Below, piece after piece: positions 53,138-62,989 of a DNA stretch of 64,000 nucleotides. The number at the start of each line of letters is the position of its first letter. Position 1 is the first letter of the stretch. Made by a program: the position numbers and the translations under genes. Below the pieces are notes generated by a model. It searched no databases and was not told the origin of the DNA. It was given only the letters and a program-made list of their open reading frames with translations. Source of the DNA: Sulfuritortus calidifontis (GTDB lineage Bacteria; Pseudomonadota; Gammaproteobacteria; Burkholderiales; Thiobacillaceae); assembly GCF_003967275.1 (NCBI RefSeq), contig NZ_AP018721.1, positions 1,426,001 to 1,490,000 of the forward strand. The letters run 5' to 3'.

Positions 53138-55837
53138 TCAGACCGCCTCGGACAGGAGCTTGTTGGCCTCGGCCGCCTGCTGGCTGTTGCCTTCGGCCAG
53201 CACCTCTTGCAGGATTTCGCGCGCCCCTTCCTTGTCGCCCATCTCGATGTAGGCACGGGCCAGGTCGAGCTTGGTATTGACCTCGGCCCAGAGTTCGTCC
53301 TGGGCCTCGGCCGGGGTCTCGGCCACCGGCTCGGGCTCGGCTGCCACGCTGGCCTCGGCCTCGCTCAGGTTCAGGTTGCCGAAATCGAGGTCTGGCAGTT
53401 CCATCTCGGCCGCCGGCTCGGCGGCGGCCGGCGCCGGCATCTCGAGCGCCGGTTCGGCCTGGGTCTGGGGCTCAACCTGAGCGGCGGGCGCAAGCTCTGC
53501 GGCCGGCTCCGCCGACTCCAGCGCCAGATCGAGTCCACCGAAATCGAGGTTGGGCAAGGCCGAGGGCGCCGCCTCAGGTGCGGCGGCAGCCGGTTCTTCC
53601 GCGGCCGGCGGGGCCGATTCCCCGAGTTCCAGATTCAGGTCGCCGAAATCGAGGTCGGGCAGGGTCATTTCAGATGCCACGCTGGGGGCCGGCGCTTCGG
53701 CCAAGGCCTCGACCGGGATCGCCTCCGGCTCCGCCGGCATGCCCGGCATGGCTTCCAGGGCCTGCAGCATGTCGGGCTCGGCCACCTGTTCGGGCTCGGT
53801 CGCTTCGACCGCCTCAGGCGCCTGTGCCAGCTCGGCGCTGAAATCCAGGCTGGGCATGGCATCGAACGGGCCCGGCTCGGCCTCCGCGGCCGGCGGGGTC
53901 ATGGTGAATTCGAAATCGAGGCCGGGGGGTAGAACGGAAGGCGCCGGCTCGGAAACCGGTTCGGCAGCCGGCATCTCCACCGCCGCCTCGGCCGCTGGCA
54001 TCTCCATGTCCAGGACGCTGGCCGCCGCCGCGACCGCCGCCACCGCATAAAGCGGGTTGGCCGGGTCGATCTCGCGCCCCATGCCGGCGGCCTTGGTCCA
54101 GGATGGCGCAGCGGTATCGCCACCCAGGGCCGACTGCAGGTCGCGGGCGGTGGTCTCGAAGGTCGCGGTGTCCTTGCGGCCGTGATAGATCTCGAGCAGT
54201 TTGAGCAGGATGTCCTCGCGGCCCGGATTCTTGCTCAGGGCATCGCGCAGGATTTCTTCGGCCTGGGCATCCTTGCCGTAGGCGAGGTAGACCTCGGCCT
54301 CGGCGATGGGGTCGATCTCCTGGGTATCGATTGCGCCCAGGCCCAAACGGCTGAAATCGGTCAGCACGCTGCTTTCGGCCCGCGCTGCAGTGGGGACGGC
54401 AGTGGCAGCCGCCGCCGGGCCGGCAGTGGCACCGAACAAACCGGTATTCAGGCTGGCCAGATCACCCGGTTTATTTTGCTGGCGACGCCGACGCGCGATG
54501 GAAATGCCGAGCAGGGCGAGCAAGAGCACGCCGGCCAGACCGCCGCCCAGATAGAGCGGATTGGCCAGCAGGGTATCGATCAGGCCCGGCTCCGGCTTGG
54601 GCTCGGGTTTCGCTTCCGGTGCGGGTGCCGGTGCGGCAGGTTTGGCCGCTTCGACGGCGGGGGTAGGCGGCTGGGGTTCGGCCGGCTTGGCGTCGGGCAC
54701 CGGCGCGGCGACAGGCTGTTGTGCCTTCAACTCGATCAGGCGCTGCAGGTCCTGCACCGTCTTTTCCAATTGGGCGACGCGATCCTGGGCCTCTTTCAGG
54801 GCCCGGCTCTTGGCCGCCAGGTCTTCTTCCAGCGCATGCAGGCGCTCGGTGGTCTTGGCGTCCACCTTGCCAGCGGTGACCGGCTCGCCCTTGGACAGCT
54901 TGAGCACGTCCTTGGCCGGCGCCGGGGCAGCGACTGGCGCGGCCGGCTTGGCGGCCTCGATCTTGCCGGTGGCGGCGGCCTTGTCCTTGGCCGGCTCCGG
55001 CGCGGCTTCGCGGGCCTGGGCCTGGGCGCGGGCGGCATGCCATTCGGCTGCCTGCTGTTGCACCATCTGCCGGGCATGGCTCGGGCTGGCCGCCAGCATC
55101 AGATTTTCGAGCTCGGGTACCTTGAGCACCTCGCCCTTCTTCAAGCGATTCATATTGCCGTCGAGGAAGGATTCCTTGTTGGCCTGGTACAGACCGACCA
55201 TCATCTGTTCGATAGTGGCCGCCTCCGGTTTGAGCTTGCCGGCGATGCTGCGCAGGGTCTCGCCTTTTTTCACCGGACCGTATTCCTTAACCGCCGGCTT
55301 TTCTGCCTTGGCCGGCTTCGCCTCTTCCTTGACCGCGGGCTTGGTGACCTCGGCCGCTTTTTCCGCCGCGGCAGGTTTGCTCACGGTAGGCGCCGTGGTC
55401 GGTGTCGGCGCGGCACGTTCGACCGGCGCCGGCTTGGCCTCGGCCGGCGGATCCAGCAGCAGGGTGTATTCGCGCAAGAGGCGGCCGGAGGGCCAGTTCA
55501 GTTCGATCAGCAGATCGAGGAAGGGGTCGGTGATCGGCGCACTGGAGCTGACGCGGATGATCGGTTGGCCGTTGGGCCTGGTGTCGACGCTGAAGCGCAG
55601 GCTGTTCAGGGCATCCAGGCGCTCGATGCGGGCCTGGCGGAAGGCGTCGACGCTGGCGAGCCTGGCGCTGATCGATTGCATCTCCTCCTTGGTCACCGAG
55701 TAGAGCTCGATCTCGGCCTTGAGCGGCTGGCCCAGGGCCGACTGCACCGACAGGCGGCCTAGGCCGGCGGCGTCAGCCTGCCCCCATGCCAGCAATAACG
55801 CAGCGAGCAAGCCGCTGATCTTGGATGTTTTATGCAT
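53138..55837 (-). CDS. fimV: FimV/LysM-domain inner membrane scaffold protein
   Basis: The start is the ATG at 55837 (MHKTSKISGLLAALLLAWGQ), giving a signal peptide cleaved near ADA and 899 residues. The N-terminal FimV region starts LGRLSVQSALGQPLKAEIEL. A LysM peptidoglycan-binding domain follows at about 190-255 (GPVKKGETLRSIAGKLKP). A membrane helix (LYLGGGLAGVLLLALLGISI) is near the middle. The cytoplasmic half is very acidic and Ala/Pro/Glu-rich, with repeats of LPDLDFGDLNLELG-like words. It ends with the C-terminal FimV TPR-like domain (DLARAYIEMGDKEGAREILQ). It organises type IV pili and polar signalling. Confidence 0.93.
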   Translation of the reverse strand: MHKTSKISGLLAALLLAWGQADAAGLGRLSVQSALGQPLKAEIELYSVTKEEMQSISARLASVDAFRQARIERLDALNSLRFSVDTRPNGQPIIRVSSSAPITDPFLDLLIELNWPSGRLLREYTLLLDPPAEAKPAPVERAAPTPTTAPTVSKPAAAEKAAEVTKPAVKEEAKPAKAEKPAVKEYGPVKKGETLRSIAGKLKPEAATIEQMMVGLYQANKESFLDGNMNRLKKGEVLKVPELENLMLAASPSHARQMVQQQAAEWHAARAQAQAREAAPEPAKDKAAATGKIEAAKPAAPVAAPAPAKDVLKLSKGEPVTAGKVDAKTTERLHALEEDLAAKSRALKEAQDRVAQLEKTVQDLQRLIELKAQQPVAAPVPDAKPAEPQPPTPAVEAAKPAAPAPAPEAKPEPKPEPGLIDTLLANPLYLGGGLAGVLLLALLGISIARRRRQQNKPGDLASLNTGLFGATAGPAAAATAVPTAARAESSVLTDFSRLGLGAIDTQEIDPIAEAEVYLAYGKDAQAEEILRDALSKNPGREDILLKLLEIYHGRKDTATFETTARDLQSALGGDTAAPSWTKAAGMGREIDPANPLYAVAAVAAAASVLDMEMPAAEAAVEMPAAEPVSEPAPSVLPPGLDFEFTMTPPAAEAEPGPFDAMPSLDFSAELAQAPEAVEATEPEQVAEPDMLQALEAMPGMPAEPEAIPVEALAEAPAPSVASEMTLPDLDFGDLNLELGESAPPAAEEPAAAAPEAAPSALPNLDFGGLDLALESAEPAAELAPAAQVEPQTQAEPALEMPAPAAAEPAAEMELPDLDFGNLNLSEAEASVAAEPEPVAETPAEAQDELWAEVNTKLDLARAYIEMGDKEGAREILQEVLAEGNSQQAAEANKLLSEAV

Positions 55838-55948
55838 CGCTCCGTCCTCTGCCTTGTGGCCCTTTGCAGGATCCAGTGCCATTGTCGAGGCAGCCCGCAA
55901 GCCGCCTACGCAGTCAGTTAACTTATTGGGCTAAGTTAGCACCGAAGC

Positions 55949-56944
55949 TCATTGTTTTTCAACGCGGCGCTCGATGATCTGGGCAAGATTCATGGCCTCG
56001 GTACGGACATTGTCGCCCACAAGCCACAACTGGATGAAGCGCGCATCGCCCACGCCGCTCGCACGCAGGCGGCCGACGAAGGCATCGCTGCTCTCGGCGG
56101 CATCGGTCACCGGCGTCGGATAACCGCCCGGCAGATGCTCGTCCATCAGCACCACGCCCGGCGCGTTCTGCAAGCGGGTGCGGACATTTTCGATGCTGAG
56201 GCCCGCGCCGCCGGCAAGGTGCAGGGTAATGCTGTGACCGTAGAAGACCGGCGCCCAGGCCAGCGTCAACCGACAGACCGGCGCCTGCCGACCAAGCAGG
56301 TGCTGCAGGGCGGTCTGCGTCGCCAGCTCGCCCTGGCTCTCGCCATCGGGCAAAAGATCGCCGACCTGGGGAGTCAGGTTGAAGGCGATCTGCAGCGGAA
56401 ACACCGTGCTGTCGATCGCGCTCAGGCTGAACAGCTGGCTCACCTGCTCGCGTAACTCGTCGATACCGGCCTGGCCCATGGCACTGACGGCCAGGTTGGC
56501 AAAACCATCTACCTGAGTGACGCCGAGGCTGGCGACCAGCGGACGCAGCACCCGAGCGGTGAGGCTTGCCACCGCATCCGGGACCAGCCAGAGTTTGCCC
56601 GGAGGGAATTCGGCATGCTCGGGATCGAGCCAGACCGCTTGGGGGTGCTGGGCCAAGACTTCGCCCAAACCCAGCACCGGCCGGCCGGCCGACAAAGCCG
56701 CGTCAACATGGCGCCTGGCGCCCCGGCTGCGCGTGGCGACGACCACCAGTTCGGCGCCGTTCCAGTCGAAGCCGGCGACCGGCTGGCAGGGAATCTGCGC
56801 GCCGTTGAACTCCACGCTGGTCTCGGCCTCGCCCAACGTCAGGGCTTGGACCTCTGCGATCGGCAGGTTGCGCTCTTCCAGCTCCTTGAACAGCGCCTCG
56901 GCCAGGGGCTCGTCGGCGCCGAGAACTACCAGCTTGAGCGTCAT
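55949..56944 (-). CDS. usg: Aspartate-semialdehyde dehydrogenase-like protein (Usg)
   Basis: The start is the ATG at 56944 ([20 protein letters not shown]), overlapping the asd stop by one base, giving 331 residues. It has the Asd fold (dimerisation part VDGFANLAVSAMGQAGIDEL, PLQIAFNLTPQVGDLLPDGE). The catalytic cysteine region of Asd is missing. This is the Usg-1 paralogue found beside asd or leuB in many gamma- and betaproteobacteria; it is presumably not an active dehydrogenase. Confidence 0.9.
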   Translation of the reverse strand: MTLKLVVLGADEPLAEALFKELEERNLPIAEVQALTLGEAETSVEFNGAQIPCQPVAGFDWNGAELVVVATRSRGARRHVDAALSAGRPVLGLGEVLAQHPQAVWLDPEHAEFPPGKLWLVPDAVASLTARVLRPLVASLGVTQVDGFANLAVSAMGQAGIDELREQVSQLFSLSAIDSTVFPLQIAFNLTPQVGDLLPDGESQGELATQTALQHLLGRQAPVCRLTLAWAPVFYGHSITLHLAGGAGLSIENVRTRLQNAPGVVLMDEHLPGGYPTPVTDAAESSDAFVGRLRASGVGDARFIQLWLVGDNVRTEAMNLAQIIERRVEKQ

Positions 56945-58056
56945 CAGGCCTCGAGCAGGATGCGCAGCATGCGGCGCAGCGGCTCGGCCGCGCCCCACAG
57001 CAGTTGGTCGCCGACGGTGAAGGCGGACAGGTACTGCGGGCCCATGTTCAGCTTGCGCATGCGGCCCACGGGCACGGTCAGGGTACCGGTGACGGCAGCC
57101 GGGGTCAGCTGCTCCATGGTGATTTGGCGGTCGTTCGGCACCACCTTCACCCACTGGTTGTGCGCGGCGATGATGCCGTGGATCTCGTCGAGAGGCACAT
57201 CCTTCGTCAGCTTGATGGTCAGCGCCTGGCTGTGGCAGCGCATGGCGCCGATGCGCACGCACAGGCCGTCGATCGGGATCGGGCGGTCGGCGCGGCCGAG
57301 GATCTTGTTGCACTCGACCTGGGCCTTCCACTCTTCCTTGGATTGACCGGATTCTAGCTGGACGTCGATCCACGGGATGAGCGAGCCGGCCAGGGGCACC
57401 GGCCAGGCGTCGAGCGGATAGCGGTCGGAACGAATGAAGTCGGCGACCTTCTTGTCGATCTCCAGGATGGCGGAGGCCGGATCGTCGAGCAGGTCCTTCA
57501 CCTCGCCGTTGATCGCACCCATCTGCTGGATCAGCTCGCGCATGTTGCGCGCACCGGCGCCGGAGGCGGCCTGGTAGGTCTGCGGCGCGATCCACTCGAC
57601 CAGGCCCTTGTCGAACAGGCCGCCGATGGCCATGAGCATCAGCGACACCGTGCAGTTGCCGCCGACATAGGTCCGGATGCCCTTTTTCAGGCCGTCCTGG
57701 ATCACGTTCTTGTTGACCGGGTCGAGGATGATGATCGCGTCGTCCTTCATCCGCAGAGTCGAGGCGGCGTCGATCCAGTAGCCCTGCCAGCCGCTGGCCA
57801 TCAGCTTGGGGTACACCTCCTTGGTGTAGTCGCCGCCCTGGCAGGTGATGATCACGTCCATCGCCTTCAGTTCGTCGATGCTGTTGGCGTCCTTCAGCGG
57901 CGGTACGTCCTTGCCGATGTCCGGGCCCTTGCCGCCGGGGTTGGAGGTGGTGAAGAACACCGGATCGATCAGATCGAAATCCTTTTCCTCGCGCATGCGG
58001 CCCATGAGCACCGAGCCCACCATGCCGCGCCAACCGACCAGACCTACCTTCTTCAT
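56944..58056 (-). CDS. asd: Aspartate-semialdehyde dehydrogenase
   Basis: The start is the ATG at 58056 ([20 protein letters not shown]), giving 370 residues as in the E. coli type. The catalytic cysteine is in [20 protein letters not shown] and the substrate-binding part in [18 protein letters not shown]. It makes aspartate semialdehyde for lysine, methionine and threonine. It follows leuB by 27 bases. Confidence 0.97.
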   Translation of the reverse strand: MKKVGLVGWRGMVGSVLMGRMREEKDFDLIDPVFFTTSNPGGKGPDIGKDVPPLKDANSIDELKAMDVIITCQGGDYTKEVYPKLMASGWQGYWIDAASTLRMKDDAIIILDPVNKNVIQDGLKKGIRTYVGGNCTVSLMLMAIGGLFDKGLVEWIAPQTYQAASGAGARNMRELIQQMGAINGEVKDLLDDPASAILEIDKKVADFIRSDRYPLDAWPVPLAGSLIPWIDVQLESGQSKEEWKAQVECNKILGRADRPIPIDGLCVRIGAMRCHSQALTIKLTKDVPLDEIHGIIAAHNQWVKVVPNDRQITMEQLTPAAVTGTLTVPVGRMRKLNMGPQYLSAFTVGDQLLWGAAEPLRRMLRILLEA

Positions 58057-58083
58057 GACTGTTTTCCTCAATCCAAGAATCTT

Positions 58084-59160
58084 TTACATCGCCGCCACGA
58101 CGGCATCGCCCATCTGGTTGCAGGATACCTTCTTGCAGCCTTCGGTGTAGATGTCGGCCGTGCGATAGCCTTGGGCGATCACCTTCTTCACCGCGTTCTC
58201 GATCCGGTCGGCGGTCGCCGCGTCGGCGAAGGTATAGCGATACATCATCGCCACCGACAGGATGGTCGCCAGCGGGTTGGCGATGTCCTTGCCGGCGATG
58301 TCCGGGGCCGAGCCGTGGATCGGCTCGTACATGCCCTTGTTGTTCTCATCGAGCGAGGCCGAGGGCAGCATGCCGATGGAACCGGACAGCATGGAGGCCT
58401 GGTCCGACAGGATGTCACCGAAGATGTTGCCGGTGACGATGACGTCGAACTGTTTGGGATTGCGCACCAGCTGCATGGCGGCGTTGTCGACGTACATGCT
58501 GGACAGCTCGACCTCGGGGTAGTCCCGGGCCACCTCGAGCACCACCTCGCGCCAAAGCTCGGAACATTCCAGCACGTTCGCCTTCTCCACCGAGCACAGG
58601 CGCTTGCCGCGCTTCATGGCGATGCCGAAGGCGACATGGGCCACCCGACGGATCTCCGATTCGGAATAGATCATGGTATTGAAGCCGACGCGCTCTGCCC
58701 GTCCATCAGGACCCGGCCTCATCTCGATGCCGCGCGGCTGGCCGAAATACACGTCGCCGGTCAGCTCGCGCACGATCATGATGTCCAGCCCCGCCACCAC
58801 CTCGGGCTTGAGGGTCGAGGCCGAGGCGAGTTCGGGATAGAGCAGCGCCGGACGCAGGTTGGCGAAGAGATTCAATTCCTTGCGGATGCGCAGCAGGCCG
58901 CGCTCCGGGCGCAGGGGGCGGTCGAGGGTGTCGTACTGCGGCCCCCCGACGGCGCCGAGCAGGACGGCATCGGCCGCGCGGGCCAGTTTCAGCGTGGCCT
59001 CGGGCAGCGGGTCGCGCGCCGCGTCGTAGCCGGCACCGCCGATGGGCGCATGCTCCATCTCGATCTTCATGCCGTCCTTGTTCAGGACCTCGAGCACCTT
59101 GACCGCCTGGGCGACGATCTCCGGACCAATGCCGTCACCCGGCAAGACTGCGAGTTTCAT
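58084..59160 (-). CDS. leuB: 3-isopropylmalate dehydrogenase
   Basis: A 358-residue enzyme. The N-terminal [20 protein letters not shown], the Arg-rich [20 protein letters not shown] and the metal-binding [20 protein letters not shown] are all present. It oxidises and decarboxylates 3-isopropylmalate in leucine synthesis. It is separated from leuD by 101 bases containing a palindromic repeat. Confidence 0.97.
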   Translation of the reverse strand: MKLAVLPGDGIGPEIVAQAVKVLEVLNKDGMKIEMEHAPIGGAGYDAARDPLPEATLKLARAADAVLLGAVGGPQYDTLDRPLRPERGLLRIRKELNLFANLRPALLYPELASASTLKPEVVAGLDIMIVRELTGDVYFGQPRGIEMRPGPDGRAERVGFNTMIYSESEIRRVAHVAFGIAMKRGKRLCSVEKANVLECSELWREVVLEVARDYPEVELSSMYVDNAAMQLVRNPKQFDVIVTGNIFGDILSDQASMLSGSIGMLPSASLDENNKGMYEPIHGSAPDIAGKDIANPLATILSVAMMYRYTFADAATADRIENAVKKVIAQGYRTADIYTEGCKKVSCNQMGDAVVAAM

Positions 59161-59183
59161 ATCAATATTCCTCAGCTATGCCA

Positions 59184-59255
59184 CCGTCATTCCCGCGAAA
59201 GCGGGAATCCAGTGATTTTCAATGCTGTATGGATTCCCGCCTATGCGGGAATGAC
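59184..59255. repeat. Dispersed palindromic repeat (GTCATTCCCGC family), copy 3, in the leuD-leuB gap
   Basis: CCGTCATTCCCGCGAAAGCG (from 59184) and TGGATTCCCGCCTATGCGGG (to 59255, ending AATGAC) are inverted relative to each other, and each arm also folds on itself. It is the most complete of three copies in this window. It lies inside an operon, so it may affect leuB mRNA stability or partial termination. Confidence 0.85.
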
Positions 59256-59261
59256 AACTTG

Positions 59262-59900
59262 TTAAGCAAACAACCACGGCGTTTCGTTCTTGCGCCGCGC
59301 CTCGTAGGCCTTGATCTTGTCCACGTGCTGCAGCGTGATGCCGATGTCGTCCAAGCCGTTGAGCAGACGGTGCTTGCGCTCGGCATCGACCTCGAACGGG
59401 ATCGCCTCGCCGGTCGGCGTGGTCACGGTCTGTGCGGCCAGGTCCACGGTCAGGGCATAGCCTTCGTGGACCTCGGTCTCCTTGAACAACCTGTCCACCA
59501 CCTCGGCCGGCAGCACGATGGGCAGCAGGCCGTTCTTGAAGCAGTTGTTGTAGAAGATGTCGGCGAAGCTCGGCGCGATGATGACGCGGAAGCCATAATC
59601 CTCCAGCGCCCAGGGCGCATGCTCGCGCGAGGAGCCGCAGCCGAAGTTCTCGCGCGCCAGCAGCACCGAGGCACCCTGATAGCGCGGCTGGTTGAGCACG
59701 AAGTCGGGGTTGAGCGGGCGCTTGCTGCAATCCTGTCCCGGCTCGCCGCGATCAAGATAGCGCCACTCGTCGAAGGCGTTGGGGCCGAAGCCGCTGCGCT
59801 TGATCGATTTCAGGAACTGCTTGGGGATGATGGCATCGGTGTCGACGTTGGCGCGGTCGAGCGGCACCACCAGCCCGTCATGTTTGACGAAGGGTTTCAT
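59262..59900 (-). CDS. leuD: 3-isopropylmalate dehydratase small subunit
   Basis: A 212-residue aconitase-type small subunit. The N-terminal [20 protein letters not shown] and the active-site segment [20 protein letters not shown] are typical. With LeuC it isomerises 2-isopropylmalate to 3-isopropylmalate. Its ATG overlaps the stop of the small lipoprotein gene upstream (ATGA). Confidence 0.97.
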   Translation of the reverse strand: MKPFVKHDGLVVPLDRANVDTDAIIPKQFLKSIKRSGFGPNAFDEWRYLDRGEPGQDCSKRPLNPDFVLNQPRYQGASVLLARENFGCGSSREHAPWALEDYGFRVIIAPSFADIFYNNCFKNGLLPIVLPAEVVDRLFKETEVHEGYALTVDLAAQTVTTPTGEAIPFEVDAERKHRLLNGLDDIGITLQHVDKIKAYEARRKNETPWLFA

Positions 59901-60055
59901 TTGGCCGACTTCTGGATGGCCTCGCCGGCCTTTTCCACATCCTGGCCGATGCCGCGCACGGTGTTGCAGCCATACAGGCTGAACACGACACCCACGGCCA
60001 CGGCCAGCAGGGCAATCTTCACCACACCAAACATAATCAGCTTCCGCGGATTCAT
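59897..60055 (-). CDS. Entericidin-family small lipoprotein
   Basis: A 52-residue protein starting [20 protein letters not shown] and continuing [10 protein letters not shown], where the lipobox cysteine (residue 30) follows the hydrophobic signal. The mature part [20 protein letters not shown] matches entericidin A/B (CNTxxGxGxDxxxxGxxI). It sits exactly between leuC and leuD, overlapping the leuD start by three bases and with nine bases to leuC. E. coli entericidins form a toxin/antidote pair of membrane lipoproteins; only one gene is present here. Confidence 0.9.
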   Translation of the reverse strand: MNPRKLIMFGVVKIALLAVAVGVVFSLYGCNTVRGIGQDVEKAGEAIQKSAK

Positions 60056-60064
60056 CTCATTTCC

Positions 60065-61471
60065 TCACGAAAGATTACGAACATCGACGAAATGGCCGTA
60101 CACGGCAGCGGCCGCCGCCATGGCCGGGCTCACCAGATGGGTGCGACCGCCCTGCCCCTGTCGCCCCTCGAAATTGCGGTTCGAGGTGGAGGCGCAGCGC
60201 TCGCCCGGCTCCAGCCGGTCGGCATTCATGGCCAGGCACATGGAGCAGCCCGGGTCGCGCCACTCGAAACCGGCCGCCTTGAAGATTTGATCGAGCCCCT
60301 CGGCCTCGGCCTGTTCCTTCACCAGACCCGAACCCGGCACCACCATGGCCAGTTTCACGTTGCCGGCCACCTTGCGGCCTTTCGCCACGGCAGCCGCCTC
60401 GCGCAGGTCCTCGATGCGGGAATTGGTGCAGGAGCCGATGAACACCTTGTCCACCGCGATCTCCGAGATCGGCGTATGCGATTTAAGACCCATGTATTGC
60501 AGCGCGCGTTCCCAGTCGCCCTTCTTCACGGCATTGGGCGCCTCGGCCGGATCGGGCACCCGGCCGTCGACCGGCACCACCATCTCGGGCGAGGTGCCCC
60601 AGGTGACCTGGGGCTTGATCTCTTCCGCCTTCAACTCGACCACGGCATCGAACTTCGCATCGGCGTCGGAGACCAGGGTCCGCCAGTAGGCCACGGCCTG
60701 GTCCCACTGGGCGCCCTGTGGCGCATAGGGCCGGCCGCGCAGGTAATCGACGGTCTTGTCGTCCACCGCCACCATGCCGGCGCGGGCGCCCGCCTCGATC
60801 GCCATGTTGCAGATCGACATGCGGCCTTCCATGGACAGCGAACGGATGGCCGAGCCGCCGAACTCGAGGGCATAGCCGGTGCCGCCGGCGGTACCGATCT
60901 TGCCGATCACGGCCAGCACGATGTCCTTGCCGGTGACGCCGCGACCCAGCTGGCCCTCGACCTTGACCAGCATGGACTTGGATTTCTTCTGCCACAGGCA
61001 CTGGGTGGCCAGCACATGCTCCACCTCGGAAGTGCCGATGCCGAAGGCCAGGGCGGCGAAGGCGCCGTGGGTGCTGGTATGCGAGTCGCCGCAGACCAGG
61101 GTCATGCCCGGCTGGGTGAAGCCCTCTTCCGGACCGATGACGTGGACGATGCCCTGGCGCTTGTCGTTCATGGCGAACTCGGTCAGGCCGAAGTCGCGGC
61201 AGTTGGCGTCCAGGGTCTCGACCTGGGTGCGCGAGATCGGGTCGGCGATACCCTTGTCGCGGTCGGTGGTCGGCACGTTGTGGTCGGGCGTGGCCAGCAC
61301 GGACTTCACGCGCCAGACCTTGCGGCCAGCCAGCTTCAGACCCTCGAAGGCCTGGGGACTGGTCACTTCGTGCACCAGATGGCGGTCGATATAGAGCAAG
61401 GCCGTGCCATCGGGCTCGACATGGACCACATGGGCATCCCACAACTTGTCGTAAAGGGTACGGGCGGACAT
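60065..61471 (-). CDS. leuC: 3-isopropylmalate dehydratase large subunit
   Basis: A 468-residue [4Fe-4S] aconitase-type enzyme. The cluster cysteines are in [19 protein letters not shown] and [35 protein letters not shown] and [13 protein letters not shown] are further signatures. It works with LeuD. It is the first gene of the leu part of the long minus-strand run; a GATAAT -10-like box is near 61503, but no good -35 is visible. Confidence 0.97.
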   Translation of the reverse strand: MSARTLYDKLWDAHVVHVEPDGTALLYIDRHLVHEVTSPQAFEGLKLAGRKVWRVKSVLATPDHNVPTTDRDKGIADPISRTQVETLDANCRDFGLTEFAMNDKRQGIVHVIGPEEGFTQPGMTLVCGDSHTSTHGAFAALAFGIGTSEVEHVLATQCLWQKKSKSMLVKVEGQLGRGVTGKDIVLAVIGKIGTAGGTGYALEFGGSAIRSLSMEGRMSICNMAIEAGARAGMVAVDDKTVDYLRGRPYAPQGAQWDQAVAYWRTLVSDADAKFDAVVELKAEEIKPQVTWGTSPEMVVPVDGRVPDPAEAPNAVKKGDWERALQYMGLKSHTPISEIAVDKVFIGSCTNSRIEDLREAAAVAKGRKVAGNVKLAMVVPGSGLVKEQAEAEGLDQIFKAAGFEWRDPGCSMCLAMNADRLEPGERCASTSNRNFEGRQGQGGRTHLVSPAMAAAAAVYGHFVDVRNLS

Positions 61472-61518
61472 AAGGCAAACCAGGTCGGAAAGGCGCGAAT
61501 TATCGCATTTACAGTGGC

Positions 61519-62670
61519 TTACGCGCTAGCCGGACGCCGTCCCTTCCAAGCGAAAACAGCGGCCGCCAGCGCGGCGCAGGCGGCGGCCAGGCTGAAGGTG
61601 ACGCCCGCCCCCAGACCGTCCCAGGCGGCGCCGGAATACAGGCTGCCCAGGGTACCGCCGAAGCCGAAGGCCAGGCTGTTGTAGAGCCCCTGGCCGCGGG
61701 CCATGTTGCGACCGCGGAAGTGGCGATGGACCAGGGCCATGGCCGAGGCGTGGTAGGCGCCGAAGGTCAGGGCGTGCAGCATTTGGGCGAAGAGCAGCAA
61801 GGGCAGGCTGTCGACCTGCCAGGCGATGATGAGGAAGCGCACCGCCGCCGCGGCCAGGGTGAGCAGAAGCACGGTCTCCGCCCGCAGTCGCCTGAACACC
61901 CGGGGCATGGCCAGGAACACCCCGATCTCGCAGATCACGCCCAGGGCCCAGAGCCAGCCGGCCAGGGTCTTGCTGTAGCCGGCATCGACCAGGTGGATGG
62001 TGAAGAAGGTGTAGTACGGCCCGTGCGCCGCGGCCATGAGGATGGCGGCCGCCAGCAGGGCGATCACCTCCGGCCGCTTGAGCACGCTCCTCAAAGAAGC
62101 CTGTTCGGTCTCGAGGGTATTGATCTCCGCCTCGGGGATGAAACGGGCGAACAGGGCCACCCCGATGAGCAGAACCAGCACCACCCAGAGCAGGCTCTCG
62201 ACCGGCCAATGATCGAGCATGGCACCCAGGCCGACCACGACCAGGATGAAGCCGATGGAACCCCAGAGCCGGATGTTGCCGTAGCGCTCGGTGCGGTCCT
62301 TCAGGTGCGACAGCGTGGTGGCCTCGACCAGGGGCAGGGAGGCGCTCCAGAAGAAGCTGATCAGGCTCATCACCGCGAACAGCCACCAGAAGCCGGTGCC
62401 GAAGAACACCCCCAGGTAGGAGACGACGCAGATCGCCGCCACCATCTGCACGATGGCCACCCGACGGCCGGTACGGTCGGCAACATGGCCCCAGATGTTG
62501 GGCGCGAAGATGCGCATCACCTGCAGCAGCGACATCAGGATGCCGATCTGCAGGGCGCTGAACTCGAGCGAACGCAAATACAGGCTCCAGTACGGCGCCA
62601 TGGCGCCGACGAAGGCGAAATAGAAGAAATAGAAACCGGACAGGCGCCAGTACGGCAGGGAATGCGGCAT
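61519..62670 (-). CDS. MFS transporter (MFS_1-like/HcaT-like)
   Basis: A 383-residue protein with about 12 membrane segments, starting [39 protein letters not shown] is the MFS signature between helices 2 and 3, and [20 protein letters not shown] resembles the MFS_1-like group that includes HcaT and NupG relatives. The substrate cannot be told. It is on the same strand as leuC, 47 bases away, and may have its own promoter. Confidence 0.87.
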   Translation of the reverse strand: MPHSLPYWRLSGFYFFYFAFVGAMAPYWSLYLRSLEFSALQIGILMSLLQVMRIFAPNIWGHVADRTGRRVAIVQMVAAICVVSYLGVFFGTGFWWLFAVMSLISFFWSASLPLVEATTLSHLKDRTERYGNIRLWGSIGFILVVVGLGAMLDHWPVESLLWVVLVLLIGVALFARFIPEAEINTLETEQASLRSVLKRPEVIALLAAAILMAAAHGPYYTFFTIHLVDAGYSKTLAGWLWALGVICEIGVFLAMPRVFRRLRAETVLLLTLAAAAVRFLIIAWQVDSLPLLLFAQMLHALTFGAYHASAMALVHRHFRGRNMARGQGLYNSLAFGFGGTLGSLYSGAAWDGLGAGVTFSLAAACAALAAAVFAWKGRRPASA

Positions 62671-62714
62671 GGGATGGCGAAATGGGCGCGCCCGTCAGGC
62701 GGCGCCCCGGGCGC

Positions 62715-62960
62715 TCAGGCCTTGGCGGCCAACAGCATCTGGTACAGCTCGTCTTTCAGGGCCAGGCGCTTCTTCTTCAGGTCTTCGGCATAGACATCCG
62801 AGGTCGGCTCGATGTTCTGCTCGATCCGGTGGATCTCACGGTCGACCGCGTGATATTCGTCATAGAGCTTGGCGAAATGGGCGTTGCCGCGCTTGAGCTC
62901 GCGCATGGTTTCCTTGTGTTCGGGAAACTCGTGGGCGAGATCGTGGGATTCGAGTTCCAT
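62715..62960 (-). CDS. DUF465 (YdcH-like) small coiled-coil protein
   Basis: An 81-residue mostly helical protein. It starts MELESHDLAHEFPEHKETMR, with HFAKLYDEYHAVDREIHRIE, then EDLKKKRLALKDELYQMLLA, which is the DUF465 signature (LKKxRLxLKDEL). It is predicted to form a helical hairpin. Its role is unknown. It follows the partial aroC by 29 bases. Confidence 0.9.
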   Translation of the reverse strand: MELESHDLAHEFPEHKETMRELKRGNAHFAKLYDEYHAVDREIHRIEQNIEPTSDVYAEDLKKKRLALKDELYQMLLAAKA

Positions 62961-62989
62961 GGCCTAACTCCTGAAAATGGTAGGAAGGT

